64,000 nt of DNA from Hydrogenophaga sp. (GCF_019635465.1 NZ_JAHBZK010000001.1:248001-312000), one strand, 5' to 3'. Positions 34,986-43,525 are shown, counted from the stretch's first letter. Translations and numbers: made by a program. The notes: generated by a model from the sequence alone, not told the origin.

Positions 34986-36926
34986 ATGTGTGGCATTGCC
35001 GGTCTCTTCAACCCCGACCAGACGCCCGACACAGGTGATCTGCGCGCCATGATCCGGGCCATCGCCCACCGCGGGCCCGATGGACAGGGCGTGTTCGTGT
35101 CGGGACCGGTAGGGCTTGCCCACGCCAGGCTTGCCATCATCGATCCGCAAGGGGGTGCACAGCCCATGGCCAGCGCCGATGGCCAGGTACACCTCGTTTT
35201 CAACGGCGAGATCTTCAACTACCTGGAACTGCGCGAGACCTTGCGGGGGATGGGCCACCGCTTCGTCACCGAATCCGACACAGAGGTCTTGCTGCACGCC
35301 TACCTGGCCTGGGGAGACGCGTTCCTCACCCGACTCAATGGCCAGTTCGCGATCGGCTTGTGGGACGCGCGCCGACAACGGCTGCTGCTGGCACGCGACG
35401 GTGTCGGCATCCGGCCACTGTTCTGGACGCGCATGGGGCGCCGACTGGCCTTCGCATCGGAAGCCAAAGCCCTGTTCGCCCTGCCAGAGGTGCCCCGCCG
35501 GCTCGATGCGGCCGGCCTGGCGGGCACCTTTGGATGGTGGGCACCGGTGGCCCCGACCTCTGCCTTTGAGGGCATCCAGGTGCTCCCTCCCGGCCATTGC
35601 CTGGTCGTCGACGCGCAGGGCGAATCGCTGCAACGCTGGTGGGACTGGTCGTTTCCGGACGTCGACCCCTTTGCCCCGGTCGATGAAGACGCGCTGGCCG
35701 ACGAGTTGCACGCCTTGCTGGTCGATGCCGTTCGACTGCAACTGCGCGCCGATGTGCCGGTTGGCGCCTACCTGAGCGGCGGCCTGGACTCCTCGATCAT
35801 CACGACGGTCATTCGCCGCCACACCCAGACCCCGCTGCGCAGCTTCTCGCTGCGCTTCGACGATGCCGAATTCGACGAGGGCAGCGAGCAGCAGGCCATG
35901 GTGGACCACCTAGGCACCACCCATTCCTCGATTGGTTGCAGCCGTCAGGACATCGCCGACGCCTTCGCGCGCACGGTCTGGCACGCCGAAACACCCCTGG
36001 TGCGCACCGCGCCGGCGCCCATGCTGCGGCTGGCCGACAGCGTGAGGGCCGCCGGCTACAAGGTCGTGCTCACCGGCGAAGGCGCCGACGAGGTGTTTGG
36101 CGGCTACGACCTGTTCAAGGAAGCACACATCCGGCGCTTTGTGGCGCGACAGCCCACATCGTCGCGACGCCGTCGTGCGGTTGAGCGGCTGTACCCCTGG
36201 ATGAGCACATCGCCCACCGGGGCCAATGCCCTGTCGCAACACGTCTTCACGCACAGCAGCGTGCCCGCCGACGACCCCTGCTTTGCGCACCAGACGAGGC
36301 TGACCAGCACCCGCCGCGTTCAAGGCTTCTTCACGCGCGAATGGCAGGCCGCAATGGCACAGCACGACCCGGCCGCGCAGTGGCGACAGCAGGTGCCAGC
36401 CGGCTTCGGGCAATGGCAAGCCTTGCAGCGCGACCAGTACGTCGAAGCGCACACCCTGATGAGCGGGTATTTGCTGGCTGCCCAAGGCGACCGGATGGCC
36501 ATGGCGGCCTCGATCGAAGGGCGCTACCCCTACCTCGACCCACGCGTGCTGGCATTTGCCGCCCGGCTGCCCGTGCGTCTGAAGTTGCGCGGCCTGCGCG
36601 AAAAGCTGTTGCTGCGCAAAGCCTTCGCGCACGAATTGCCGGCGCACATCGGCCAACGCGTCAAACAACCCTACCGCTCGCCCGACAGCGCCAGCTTCTT
36701 TGCAGAGGGCAAGGCGCTGCCATGGGTGGCCGATCTGCTGAGCGAGGGCAGCCTGCGCGAGGCCTCGCTGTTCGATCCGGTCGCTGTGTCACGTCTGTCC
36801 GCCAAATGTGCCGCGGGCCGCGCCATCGGTTTCGCCGACAACATGGCCTTCGTTGGCGTGCTGTCCACCATGCTGCTGCACCGGCAGTTCGTGAGCGCAG
36901 ATCTGCCGGCACCGGAGTTGGCATGA
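34986..36926 (+). CDS. asparagine synthetase B-type glutamine-dependent amidotransferase
   Basis: This 646-aa enzyme has an N-terminal class II glutaminase (nucleophile Cys2 in MCGIAGLF, then HRGPDGQG, NGEIFNY and the SDTEVLL loop) and a C-terminal ATP pyrophosphatase (SGGLDSS at residues 264-270, GEGADEVFGGY near 365). It adenylates a carboxylate and amidates it with ammonia from glutamine. In this cluster the substrate is probably not aspartate but a pathway intermediate, as for AsnB homologues in polysaccharide and natural-product clusters. The stop overlaps the ligase start (ATGA). Confidence 0.9.
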   Translation: MCGIAGLFNPDQTPDTGDLRAMIRAIAHRGPDGQGVFVSGPVGLAHARLAIIDPQGGAQPMASADGQVHLVFNGEIFNYLELRETLRGMGHRFVTESDTEVLLHAYLAWGDAFLTRLNGQFAIGLWDARRQRLLLARDGVGIRPLFWTRMGRRLAFASEAKALFALPEVPRRLDAAGLAGTFGWWAPVAPTSAFEGIQVLPPGHCLVVDAQGESLQRWWDWSFPDVDPFAPVDEDALADELHALLVDAVRLQLRADVPVGAYLSGGLDSSIITTVIRRHTQTPLRSFSLRFDDAEFDEGSEQQAMVDHLGTTHSSIGCSRQDIADAFARTVWHAETPLVRTAPAPMLRLADSVRAAGYKVVLTGEGADEVFGGYDLFKEAHIRRFVARQPTSSRRRRAVERLYPWMSTSPTGANALSQHVFTHSSVPADDPCFAHQTRLTSTRRVQGFFTREWQAAMAQHDPAAQWRQQVPAGFGQWQALQRDQYVEAHTLMSGYLLAAQGDRMAMAASIEGRYPYLDPRVLAFAARLPVRLKLRGLREKLLLRKAFAHELPAHIGQRVKQPYRSPDSASFFAEGKALPWVADLLSEGSLREASLFDPVAVSRLSAKCAAGRAIGFADNMAFVGVLSTMLLHRQFVSADLPAPELA

Positions 36927-38452
36927 ACGGCACGCAAACCAACGGCCCCCTGATGCACAGCGCGTTCGAGGCCCTCGCCCTGACGCAGCCTGACAAGACC
37001 GCGCTGGTAGCGGGCGAGCGCCAGGTGAGCTACGGTGCCTTGGCCCGCCTGGCGCAGGGCATGGCCGACAGCCTGCGCGAAGCCGGTATTGCCCCGGGCG
37101 ACAGGGTGGTGGTGTTGCTCGACGGTGGCATCGACTACGTGGCCGCTCTCTACGGCGTGCTCGCCCTGGGCGCGGTGGCCGTGCCGTTGGGTCCGCAGAC
37201 GCGCGCGGCGAAGCTCTCGCATGTCTTGAGCGACACGGGCGCGCGCGCGCTGCTCACCCAGGCCACGCTGGCCAACGTCTGGGCAGGGGCGCTGCCCGAG
37301 CAGGGAACGCCACCCATGGTCTGGTGCCTGGGCGAGACTCCCGCACCGGCAAGACCCTGGCCCGCACCGGCCCACACGTTCCAGGGTTTTGACTCGCCGC
37401 GCAGCCCCGATGAACTGGCGGTGCTCATCTACACCTCCGGCACCACCGGCAACCCCAAAGGCGTGATGCTGACCCACGCCAACATGCTCGCAGCGTGGCG
37501 CGTTGCCCAGTCTTACCTGCAGTTTCGCGACGACGACGTGATCGGCTTGGCCTTGCCGCCCAGCTTCAGCTACGGGCTCTATCACATCGTCATGGGCCTG
37601 GGCCTGGGCGCCACAGTGGTGCTGGAAAACACGGCCGCCTTTCCCGTGCGACTGCTGCAGCGACTGGCATCCCAGCGCGTGACCGTGTTCCCCGCGGTAC
37701 CCATGCTCTGGGCCAGTCTGCTGGCGCAGGACATGGCAGCCCACGACCTGTCGGCGCTGCGCCTGATCACCAATGCCGGCGCCGCCTTGCCACCGGCCCA
37801 CGCACTAATGCTTCAGCAACGACTGCCGGGCGCACGCCTGTTGCTGATGTACGGCCTGACCGAATGCATGCGCGCGAGCTACCTGCCCCACGATGAGTTG
37901 GCGCGCCGCCCCGACAGCGTCGGTCGGGGCCTGCCCTTTCAAGAACACTGGCTGCAGGACGAGCACGGCCAGCGACTGCCACCCGGCAGCACGGGCGAGC
38001 TGGTGGTGCAAGGGGCGCACGTGAGCGTGGGCTACTGGAACGCACCGGCCGCGACCGCCGGGCGCATCGGCGCCGGCCCCGACGGCACACGCATCCTGCG
38101 CACGGGCGACGTTTTTCGCAGCGACGAAGAGGGCTGGCTGTATTGCGTGGGGCGGGTCGACGACATCTTCAAGTCCCGCGGCGAAAAGGTCAGTCCCCAG
38201 GAGGTCGAGCACGCCATCTGCGAGTTGCCGGCCGTGCTCGAAGCCGCCGTCACCAGCATGCCCGACGAGCGTCTGGGCCTGGCCGTGCGCGCCTTCGTGC
38301 AATTGCGCCCTGGCGCTGCACTCAGCGAGCGCGAGGTCATCCGCCATTGCCAGGCACGACTGGAGAGCTGGCTGGTTCCCAGGCTGGTCAGCTTCGTGAC
38401 CGAGCTGCCCCGTACCGAGTCGGGCAAGCTGCGCCGCCGGGACCTGGCCTGA
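36923..38452 (+). CDS. AMP-forming acyl-CoA/acyl-ACP ligase
   Basis: This 509-aa class I adenylate-forming enzyme shows core motifs YTSGTTGNPKGVM near residue 170, YGLTECMRASY near 312, RTGDVFRSDEEGWLYCVGRVDDIFKSRGEKVSP near 390-425 and the C-terminal Lys in TESGKLRRRDL. It activates a carboxylic acid and most likely loads it onto the ACP encoded 55 bp downstream rather than onto CoA. It is coupled to the amidotransferase by a four-base overlap. The acid cannot be predicted by eye. Confidence 0.9.
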   Translation: MNGTQTNGPLMHSAFEALALTQPDKTALVAGERQVSYGALARLAQGMADSLREAGIAPGDRVVVLLDGGIDYVAALYGVLALGAVAVPLGPQTRAAKLSHVLSDTGARALLTQATLANVWAGALPEQGTPPMVWCLGETPAPARPWPAPAHTFQGFDSPRSPDELAVLIYTSGTTGNPKGVMLTHANMLAAWRVAQSYLQFRDDDVIGLALPPSFSYGLYHIVMGLGLGATVVLENTAAFPVRLLQRLASQRVTVFPAVPMLWASLLAQDMAAHDLSALRLITNAGAALPPAHALMLQQRLPGARLLLMYGLTECMRASYLPHDELARRPDSVGRGLPFQEHWLQDEHGQRLPPGSTGELVVQGAHVSVGYWNAPAATAGRIGAGPDGTRILRTGDVFRSDEEGWLYCVGRVDDIFKSRGEKVSPQEVEHAICELPAVLEAAVTSMPDERLGLAVRAFVQLRPGAALSEREVIRHCQARLESWLVPRLVSFVTELPRTESGKLRRRDLA

Positions 38453-38507
38453 CCTTCACCGTCTTCCTCTCACCACTTTCTCACCACTTGTTCACCACAG
38501 GCCGACC

Positions 38508-38765
38508 ATGAACACCATCCGACAAGACGTCCGACGCTACATCGAAGAGAACCTGCTGCTTGGCGCGGGCGCCCGTCTGCCAGAAGACGCCGACTCCTTT
38601 CTCGAATACCAGATCCTCGACTCCACCGGCTTCCTGGAGCTGGTGGCTCACCTCGAGGAGACCTACGGCATCAAGGTCGGCGACGACGAAATGGTGCCCG
38701 AGAACCTCGACTCGCTCGCCGCCATCGAGGCCTTCGTGCTGCGCAAGCAAGAGGCCGCGCAATGA
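38508..38765 (+). CDS. acyl carrier protein (second of two in the cluster)
   Basis: This 85-aa carrier has its attachment Ser39 in YQILDSTGFLELVAHLEETYGI. It differs strongly from the first ACP (ILDSTG versus DWDSMG), which suggests separate partner enzymes: this one with the acyl ligase upstream, the other with KAS III. The stop overlaps the next gene (ATGA). Confidence 0.88.
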   Translation: MNTIRQDVRRYIEENLLLGAGARLPEDADSFLEYQILDSTGFLELVAHLEETYGIKVGDDEMVPENLDSLAAIEAFVLRKQEAAQ

Positions 38766-39736
38766 GCCATCAAGCCCTGGGGCCAGCGTGCCTGAGCATC
38801 GACTACGAGACCGAACTGCAACGCATCGCGGCCTGGATGCCACAGGTGTTGACGCAGAAGCTGCGCCGCCGTGGGCTCGTGGTGGCCATCAGCGGCGGCA
38901 TCGACAGCTCGGTGTGCGCCGCACTGGCCGTGCACGCCCTGGGCCCGAAGCGCGTGTTCGGCCTGCTCATGCCCGAGCGCGACTCCAGCGGCACCAGCAC
39001 GGCGCGCGGGCGGCTGCTGGCGCAGCACCTGGGCATCGAGCACACGGTGCACGACATTGCACCGGCGCTGGAGGCCCTGGGTTGCTACACCCAGCGCGAC
39101 GAGGCCATTCGGCGTGTGGTGCCCGCGTATGGCGAAGGCTGGAAGAACAAGATCGTGATCGCCGGCGGCGTTGATGGCGGCATCAACTACTTCAAGCTGG
39201 TGGTGCGCTCACCCGACGGTGAACAGCAAAGCGTTCGCCTGCCGCTGCGCGAGTACCTGCAGATCGTCGCCGCCACCAACTTCAAGCAGCGCGTGCGCAA
39301 GACCCTGGACTATTTCCACGCCGACCGTTTGAACTACGCCGTGGTGGGCACGCCCAACCGGCTCGAGTACGACCAGGGTTTCTTCGTGAAGAACGGTGAC
39401 GGCGCCGCCGACATCAAGCCGATCGCCCACCTCTACAAGACACAGGTCTATGCGATGGCGCGTCACATGGCATTGCCCGACGAGATCTGCAACGCCGTGC
39501 CGACCACCGACACCTACTCGCTTCCACAGGGTCAGGACGAGTTCTACTTTGCGCTGCCCTACGCACAGATGGACCTCGCGCTGTGGGCACTGAACCACCA
39601 GCGCAGCGCCGACGAACTGGCAACGGCGCTGGGCATCACCGCGGCGCAGGCAGCACGGGTCTTCGACGACATCCGTGCCAAGCGCCGCGCCACCGAGTAC
39701 CTGGCCGGTGCGGCCGAGCTGATGCCCGACGCCTGA
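38762..39736 (+). CDS. NAD-synthetase-like ATP pyrophosphatase of the cluster
   Basis: This 324-aa protein has the N-type ATP pyrophosphatase P-loop AISGGIDSSVCAALAVHALG (residues about 42-61). Other NadE-like blocks follow: GLLMPERDSSGTSTARGRLLA, VGTPNRLEYDQGFFVKNGDGAADIKP and HLYKTQVYAMA. In place of the usual PTADL..GQTDE block it reads PTTDTYSLPQGQDEFYF, so the substrate may not be nicotinate adenine dinucleotide. There is no glutaminase domain. Its place at the end of an ACP/ligase/amidotransferase operon argues for amidation or adenylation of a pathway product. A real NadE role cannot be excluded. Confidence 0.8.
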   Translation: MSHQALGPACLSIDYETELQRIAAWMPQVLTQKLRRRGLVVAISGGIDSSVCAALAVHALGPKRVFGLLMPERDSSGTSTARGRLLAQHLGIEHTVHDIAPALEALGCYTQRDEAIRRVVPAYGEGWKNKIVIAGGVDGGINYFKLVVRSPDGEQQSVRLPLREYLQIVAATNFKQRVRKTLDYFHADRLNYAVVGTPNRLEYDQGFFVKNGDGAADIKPIAHLYKTQVYAMARHMALPDEICNAVPTTDTYSLPQGQDEFYFALPYAQMDLALWALNHQRSADELATALGITAAQAARVFDDIRAKRRATEYLAGAAELMPDA

Positions 39737-39761
39737 GGGCGCGCCCCGAGCCAAAACACGG

Positions 39762-40688
39762 TCAGAGCGCGCGCACTGTCCAGGTGTCGTTGAGCACAGG
39801 CAAGTCGCGCAGCTTGGCCACCGCCATGTCGACGAACAGGCGCACCTTGGCAGCGGCTTTGCGGCCTGCCGGGTAGACCAGTTGCACCGGGATGGGCGGC
39901 GGCTCGTGATCGACCATCACCAGCCGCAAGCGGCCCGCCATCACGTCGTCGGCAACCTGGTAGGACAGGGCCCGGGTGAGGCCACGTCCGGCCACCGCGG
40001 CGGCGATGGCCATTTCGCCGGTGTTGGCCACCAACGGTGTCTGCACCTCGACCGCCGCACGCTCGCCATCCGGAAACAGCGCCCAGGGCGCGCTGGCCGC
40101 GCCCATGGGCGTGAACCCGATGCCCACGTGTCCGGCCAGATCAGCCAGGCTACGCGGCTCGCCGTTCGCGGCCAGGTACTCGGGCGAGGCCACCATCACG
40201 CGCCGCACCGTGCCCACGCGCACCGCCGTCAGGCCGGAGTCGGGCAGGTGCGCAATGCGCACCGCCACGTCGTAACCCTCGTCAACGAGGTGCACGATGC
40301 GATCGACGAACAGGGTGCGCACCTGCACCTTGGCGTGGCTGGCCAGAAAGGCCAGCACCAGCGGCGTGATGTGCAAGCGCCCGAACATCGACGAGGCGGT
40401 GACCGACAGCAGCCCCTGGGGTTCGCGAAAGGAGCCGCCGGCCACGGCCTCGGCCTCGTCGAGCTCGGCGAGCAGGCGACGGCAATCGGCCAGAAAGCGC
40501 TCGCCCACGTCGGTGAATCGCACCCGGCGCGTGGTGCGCACCAGCAGTTGCGCGCCGATGCGCGCCTCGAGCTGGTCCACCGCCCGCGTGACGGCCGGCG
40601 CCGAGTGGCCCAGGCGGCGGGCCGCGCCGGCCAGGTTGCCGGCGTCGGCGACAGCCACCAGCACGCGCATGTGATCGATTCGGTCCAT
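39762..40688 (-). CDS. LysR family transcriptional regulator
   Basis: This 308-aa LysR regulator starts at MDRIDHMRVLVAVADAGN, with the HTH in LAGAARRLGHSAPAVTRAVDQLEARIG (residues about 19-45). It belongs to the subgroup with LLVRTTRRVRFTDVGERFL after the HTH. It is divergent from a glutathione S-transferase gene across a 123-bp gap that contains a perfect inverted repeat 6 bp upstream of its start, which fits autoregulation. The effector is unknown. Confidence 0.9.
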   Translation of the reverse strand: MDRIDHMRVLVAVADAGNLAGAARRLGHSAPAVTRAVDQLEARIGAQLLVRTTRRVRFTDVGERFLADCRRLLAELDEAEAVAGGSFREPQGLLSVTASSMFGRLHITPLVLAFLASHAKVQVRTLFVDRIVHLVDEGYDVAVRIAHLPDSGLTAVRVGTVRRVMVASPEYLAANGEPRSLADLAGHVGIGFTPMGAASAPWALFPDGERAAVEVQTPLVANTGEMAIAAAVAGRGLTRALSYQVADDVMAGRLRLVMVDHEPPPIPVQLVYPAGRKAAAKVRLFVDMAVAKLRDLPVLNDTWTVRAL

Positions 40689-40694
40689 GGTTCT

Positions 40695-40712
40695 TGCATT
40701 CTGTGGAATGCA
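40695..40712. promoter_or_regulatory. perfect inverted repeat between LysR and GST genes
   Basis: TGCATTC-TGTG-GAATGCA has 7-bp arms and a 4-bp centre. A second, weaker ATTC/GAAT pair lies about 30 bp further towards the GST gene. Together they fit LysR recognition and activation sites. Confidence 0.5.
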
Positions 40713-40811
40713 CAAATGTGAATGGCGGGGATTCTGTTCGTGCCGCGGAATTTCTACAGTGCACCCCACCCATGAACCACCCCGACGATGGGGTTTCGCA
40801 CCGGAGCCGAC

Positions 40812-41453
40812 ATGCCACCTCTCGCCACACCCCGCCCCGCACAGCCTCTGCGTCTGCACCGTTTTGCCCTGTCGGGCCACGCCCACCGTGTTGAACTGAT
40901 GCTCAACCTGCTCGACCTGCCGTACGAATGCGTGGACGTGGACCTGACGCAGGGCGCACACCTGCAGCCCGCATTCCTGCAGCTCAACCCCTTCGCCCAG
41001 GTGCCGGTGCTCGAAGACGGCGAGACCGTGCTGCCCGACAGCAACGCCATCCTGCTCTACTTGGTCGAGCGCTACGACCCCGAGGGCCCGTGGTGGCCGA
41101 GCGACGTGCAGCAACGCGCGCAGGTGCAGCGTTGGTTCAGCGTCGCCGCCGGCCCCCTGGCCAGCGGCCCCGCGGCCGCCCGCATTGCCCGCCTGTTCGG
41201 TCGCCCCGACGACCCGCGCGCCCACGAGATCGCCGCGCTGCTGCTGCAACGCATGCAGGCCCATCTGAGCCAGCGCGACTGGCTGGTGGGCGACGGTCCG
41301 ACGCTGGCCGATGTGTCGCTGTACACCTACACCGCACACGCGCCCGAAGGGGGCGTGTCGCTCGCGCCTTACCCGGCGGTGCGCGACTGGCTGGCCCGCG
41401 TCGAGCGGCTGCCCCGCTTCGTACCCATGGCGCGCAAAGCGGCGTCGGCCTGA
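40812..41453 (+). CDS. glutathione S-transferase family protein
   Basis: This 213-aa protein has an N-terminal thioredoxin-fold domain (LRLHRFALSGHAHRVELML, then NPFAQVPVLEDG with the cis-Pro, and LPDSNAILLYL with the glutathione-contacting Asp-Ser) and an all-helical C-terminal domain (GPTLADVSLYTYTAHAPEGG). The start MPPLATP was preferred over an in-frame codon at 40788. It conjugates or isomerises electrophiles with glutathione; the substrate is unknown. The divergent LysR gene is its probable regulator. Confidence 0.9.
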   Translation: MPPLATPRPAQPLRLHRFALSGHAHRVELMLNLLDLPYECVDVDLTQGAHLQPAFLQLNPFAQVPVLEDGETVLPDSNAILLYLVERYDPEGPWWPSDVQQRAQVQRWFSVAAGPLASGPAAARIARLFGRPDDPRAHEIAALLLQRMQAHLSQRDWLVGDGPTLADVSLYTYTAHAPEGGVSLAPYPAVRDWLARVERLPRFVPMARKAASA

Positions 41454-41466
41454 CAGCGGCGGCAGC

Positions 41467-42444
41467 ATGGCCATCCCCACCTTTCACAGCGGCGAGCGCA
41501 GCCTGCAACAGCGCGTGGGTGTCGAAGAGCGGCTGGCCGCCATCGGGCCACAGGTGGTGCGCGACCACATGCCCGATCAGCACCGCGAGCTGTTCGGCAA
41601 GCTGCCCACCCTGATCGTGGGCAGCCTGGACGAACGCGGTCAGGCCTGGGCGTCGATGCTGGTCGGCGCGCCGGGGTTTCTGCAGACGCCCGATGCCTGG
41701 CACATGCGCGTGCAAGCCAGCGTGTCCGCCGACGACCCCCTGGCGGGCGCGCTGCGGGTCGGCGCGCCGCTCGGCCTGCTGGGCATCGAGCCACACACGC
41801 GCCGACGCAACCGCATGAACGGGCAGGTGAGCGCCGTCGAAGACCACGGTTTCAGCCTGCGCGTGGTGCAGAGCTTCGGCAATTGCCCAAAGTACATCCA
41901 GGCGCGCTCACCAGACTGGGTGGACCGCACGCCACTGCCCGCACACACACTGGGCAGCACCCTCGCGGGTGAAGCGCGTGAGCTGTTGGCGCGCGCCGAC
42001 ACGGTGTTCATCGCCAGCGCGGCACCGGGCGCCGGCATGGCAGGCACCACGCCCGACCAGGGTGTGGACGTGTCGCACCGGGGTGGTCCACCCGGCTTTT
42101 TGCGCCTGCGCGACGACGCAGAGGGCACCACGATCACCCTGCCGGACTACCGGGGCAACTTCTTCTTCAACACGCTGGGCAATCTGCTGGAGCGGCCCGA
42201 GGCGGGCCTGCTGTGTGTGGACCCGGACAGCGGCGACGTGCTGCAGATCGCTGTCAGCGCGCGGCTCGACTGGGACGCCGACCTGAGCGACTGGCCTGGC
42301 GCAGAGCGCTTGATCCACCTGCGTGTGCGCCAGCACCTGTGGCGCCCTCAGGCGGTGCCGCTGCGCTGGTCGGCGCCCGAGCCGGCGCCGCAGTTCGCCG
42401 GCTTCAAAACAGCTGTGCCTGGGCCGACAGTGCCTGCGGGTTGA
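41467..42444 (+). CDS. pyridoxamine 5'-phosphate oxidase family protein
   Basis: This 325-aa protein has a flavin-binding split-barrel (PNPOx-like) fold. One copy covers residues about 40-160 (LPTLIVGSLDERGQAWASML, VGAPLGLLGIEPHTRRRNRMNG), and a second related region is at about 165-290 (TVFIASAA, DVSHRGGPPGF, PDYRGNFFFNTLGNL). It lies 13 bp behind the GST gene and may share its promoter. The 3' end overlaps the convergent radical SAM gene by 41 bp. The specific reaction is unknown. Confidence 0.88.
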   Translation: MAIPTFHSGERSLQQRVGVEERLAAIGPQVVRDHMPDQHRELFGKLPTLIVGSLDERGQAWASMLVGAPGFLQTPDAWHMRVQASVSADDPLAGALRVGAPLGLLGIEPHTRRRNRMNGQVSAVEDHGFSLRVVQSFGNCPKYIQARSPDWVDRTPLPAHTLGSTLAGEARELLARADTVFIASAAPGAGMAGTTPDQGVDVSHRGGPPGFLRLRDDAEGTTITLPDYRGNFFFNTLGNLLERPEAGLLCVDPDSGDVLQIAVSARLDWDADLSDWPGAERLIHLRVRQHLWRPQAVPLRWSAPEPAPQFAGFKTAVPGPTVPAG

Positions 42445-43492
42445 AGCGGCTGTTGTCCATGGTGCGTCGGGTGGTTTCGTAGCCCAGGCGGGCGCAGGCC
42501 TTGGTGAATCGCTGTCGCAGCAGGTCGGCCCAGGGGCCGGTGCCTTTCATGCGGGTACCGAAGTCGCTGTCGTAGTCGCGCCCACCGCGCATGTCCTGGA
42601 TGCGGGCCATCACCCGGCCGGCGCGGTCCGGGCAATGCTGCATGAGCCACTGCCGGAACATTGGCGCCAGCTCCCAGGGCAGGCGGATCACCTGGTAGAA
42701 GGCGCGCGTGGCGCCGGCTTCGCGCGCGGCCTCGAGCACCTGCTCCATGTCTTCATTCAGAAATGGGATCTGCGGCGACACACTCACGCCCACGGGCACA
42801 CCCGCCTCGGCCAGCGCGCGGATGGTGCGCAGGCGCCGGTGGGGTGCCGCCGCCCGGGGTTCGAGCACGCGCGCCAGCCTGGCGTCCAGCGTGGTGACCG
42901 TGACGTACACCGCCGCCAGCCCTTGGGCGCCCATGGGCGCCAGCAGATCGATGTCGCGCTCCACACCACTGCCTTTGGTGACGATGGCCAGCGGGTGCTG
43001 GGCGCGGGCCAGCACCGCGATGCAGTCGCGCGTGAGTTTGAGCTCGCGCTCGATGGGTTGGTAGGCGTCGGTCACGGTGCCGATGGCGATGTGCTCGGGC
43101 ACATAGCCCGGGCGCTGCAGCTCGCGGGCCAGCACCTCCGCCAGACCACGTTTGGCCACCAGGCGGGTCTCGAAATCGAGCCCGGGTGAGAGGTTGAGGT
43201 AGCTGTGGCTGGGCCGCGCATAGCAGTAAACGCAGCCGTGCTCGCACCCTCGGTACGGGTTGAGCCCGTGCAGAAAGCCGATGTCGGGTGAGGCGTTGGT
43301 GGTGATGGCGCTTCTGGGGTCTTCCCAGCTGACTGTGGTGGCCGGCGCCGGGTGTTCGTCGGCCTGCCCCGCGTCGAGCGTGCCCCAGCCGTCATCGAAG
43401 GCCTTGCGCTCGGTCGACTCGAAGCGATGGGGCTGGCGAAAGGAAACGCCGCGCCCCTTGAGGGCCGCGACGGGAATGAGGGTGTCGGTCAT
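42404..43492 (-). CDS. PA0069 family radical SAM protein
   Basis: This 362-aa radical SAM enzyme has its cluster motif in GCEHGCVYCYARPSH (CxxxCxxC) near residue 83, preceded by NPYRG. It is homologous to P. aeruginosa PA0069 and to spore-photoproduct-lyase-like proteins (SplB group). A sequence matching the SOS box is 16-31 bp upstream, so expression is probably LexA-controlled and a DNA-damage role is plausible. The substrate is unproven. It overlaps the convergent PNPOx-family gene at the 3' end. Confidence 0.9.
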   Translation of the reverse strand: MTDTLIPVAALKGRGVSFRQPHRFESTERKAFDDGWGTLDAGQADEHPAPATTVSWEDPRSAITTNASPDIGFLHGLNPYRGCEHGCVYCYARPSHSYLNLSPGLDFETRLVAKRGLAEVLARELQRPGYVPEHIAIGTVTDAYQPIERELKLTRDCIAVLARAQHPLAIVTKGSGVERDIDLLAPMGAQGLAAVYVTVTTLDARLARVLEPRAAAPHRRLRTIRALAEAGVPVGVSVSPQIPFLNEDMEQVLEAAREAGATRAFYQVIRLPWELAPMFRQWLMQHCPDRAGRVMARIQDMRGGRDYDSDFGTRMKGTGPWADLLRQRFTKACARLGYETTRRTMDNSRFNPQALSAQAQLF

Positions 43493-43505
43493 GTGAGGCG
43501 CCGAT

Positions 43506-43525
43506 TACTGTATGGATGTACAGCA
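43506..43525 (-). promoter_or_regulatory. LexA (SOS) box
   Basis: TACTGTATGGATGTACAGCA matches the CTGT-N8-ACAG consensus exactly, with the alternating AT core largely kept. It lies just upstream of the radical SAM gene start at 43492, where it would overlap the promoter. Confidence 0.8.

Noticed and set aside
32501-39736. Assignment of the operon to exosortase/PEP-CTERM or NAGGN osmolyte clusters
   Set aside because: AsnB-type, ligase and ACP genes also occur there, but exosortase, PEP-CTERM, glycosyltransferase, ATP-grasp and peptidase partners are absent.
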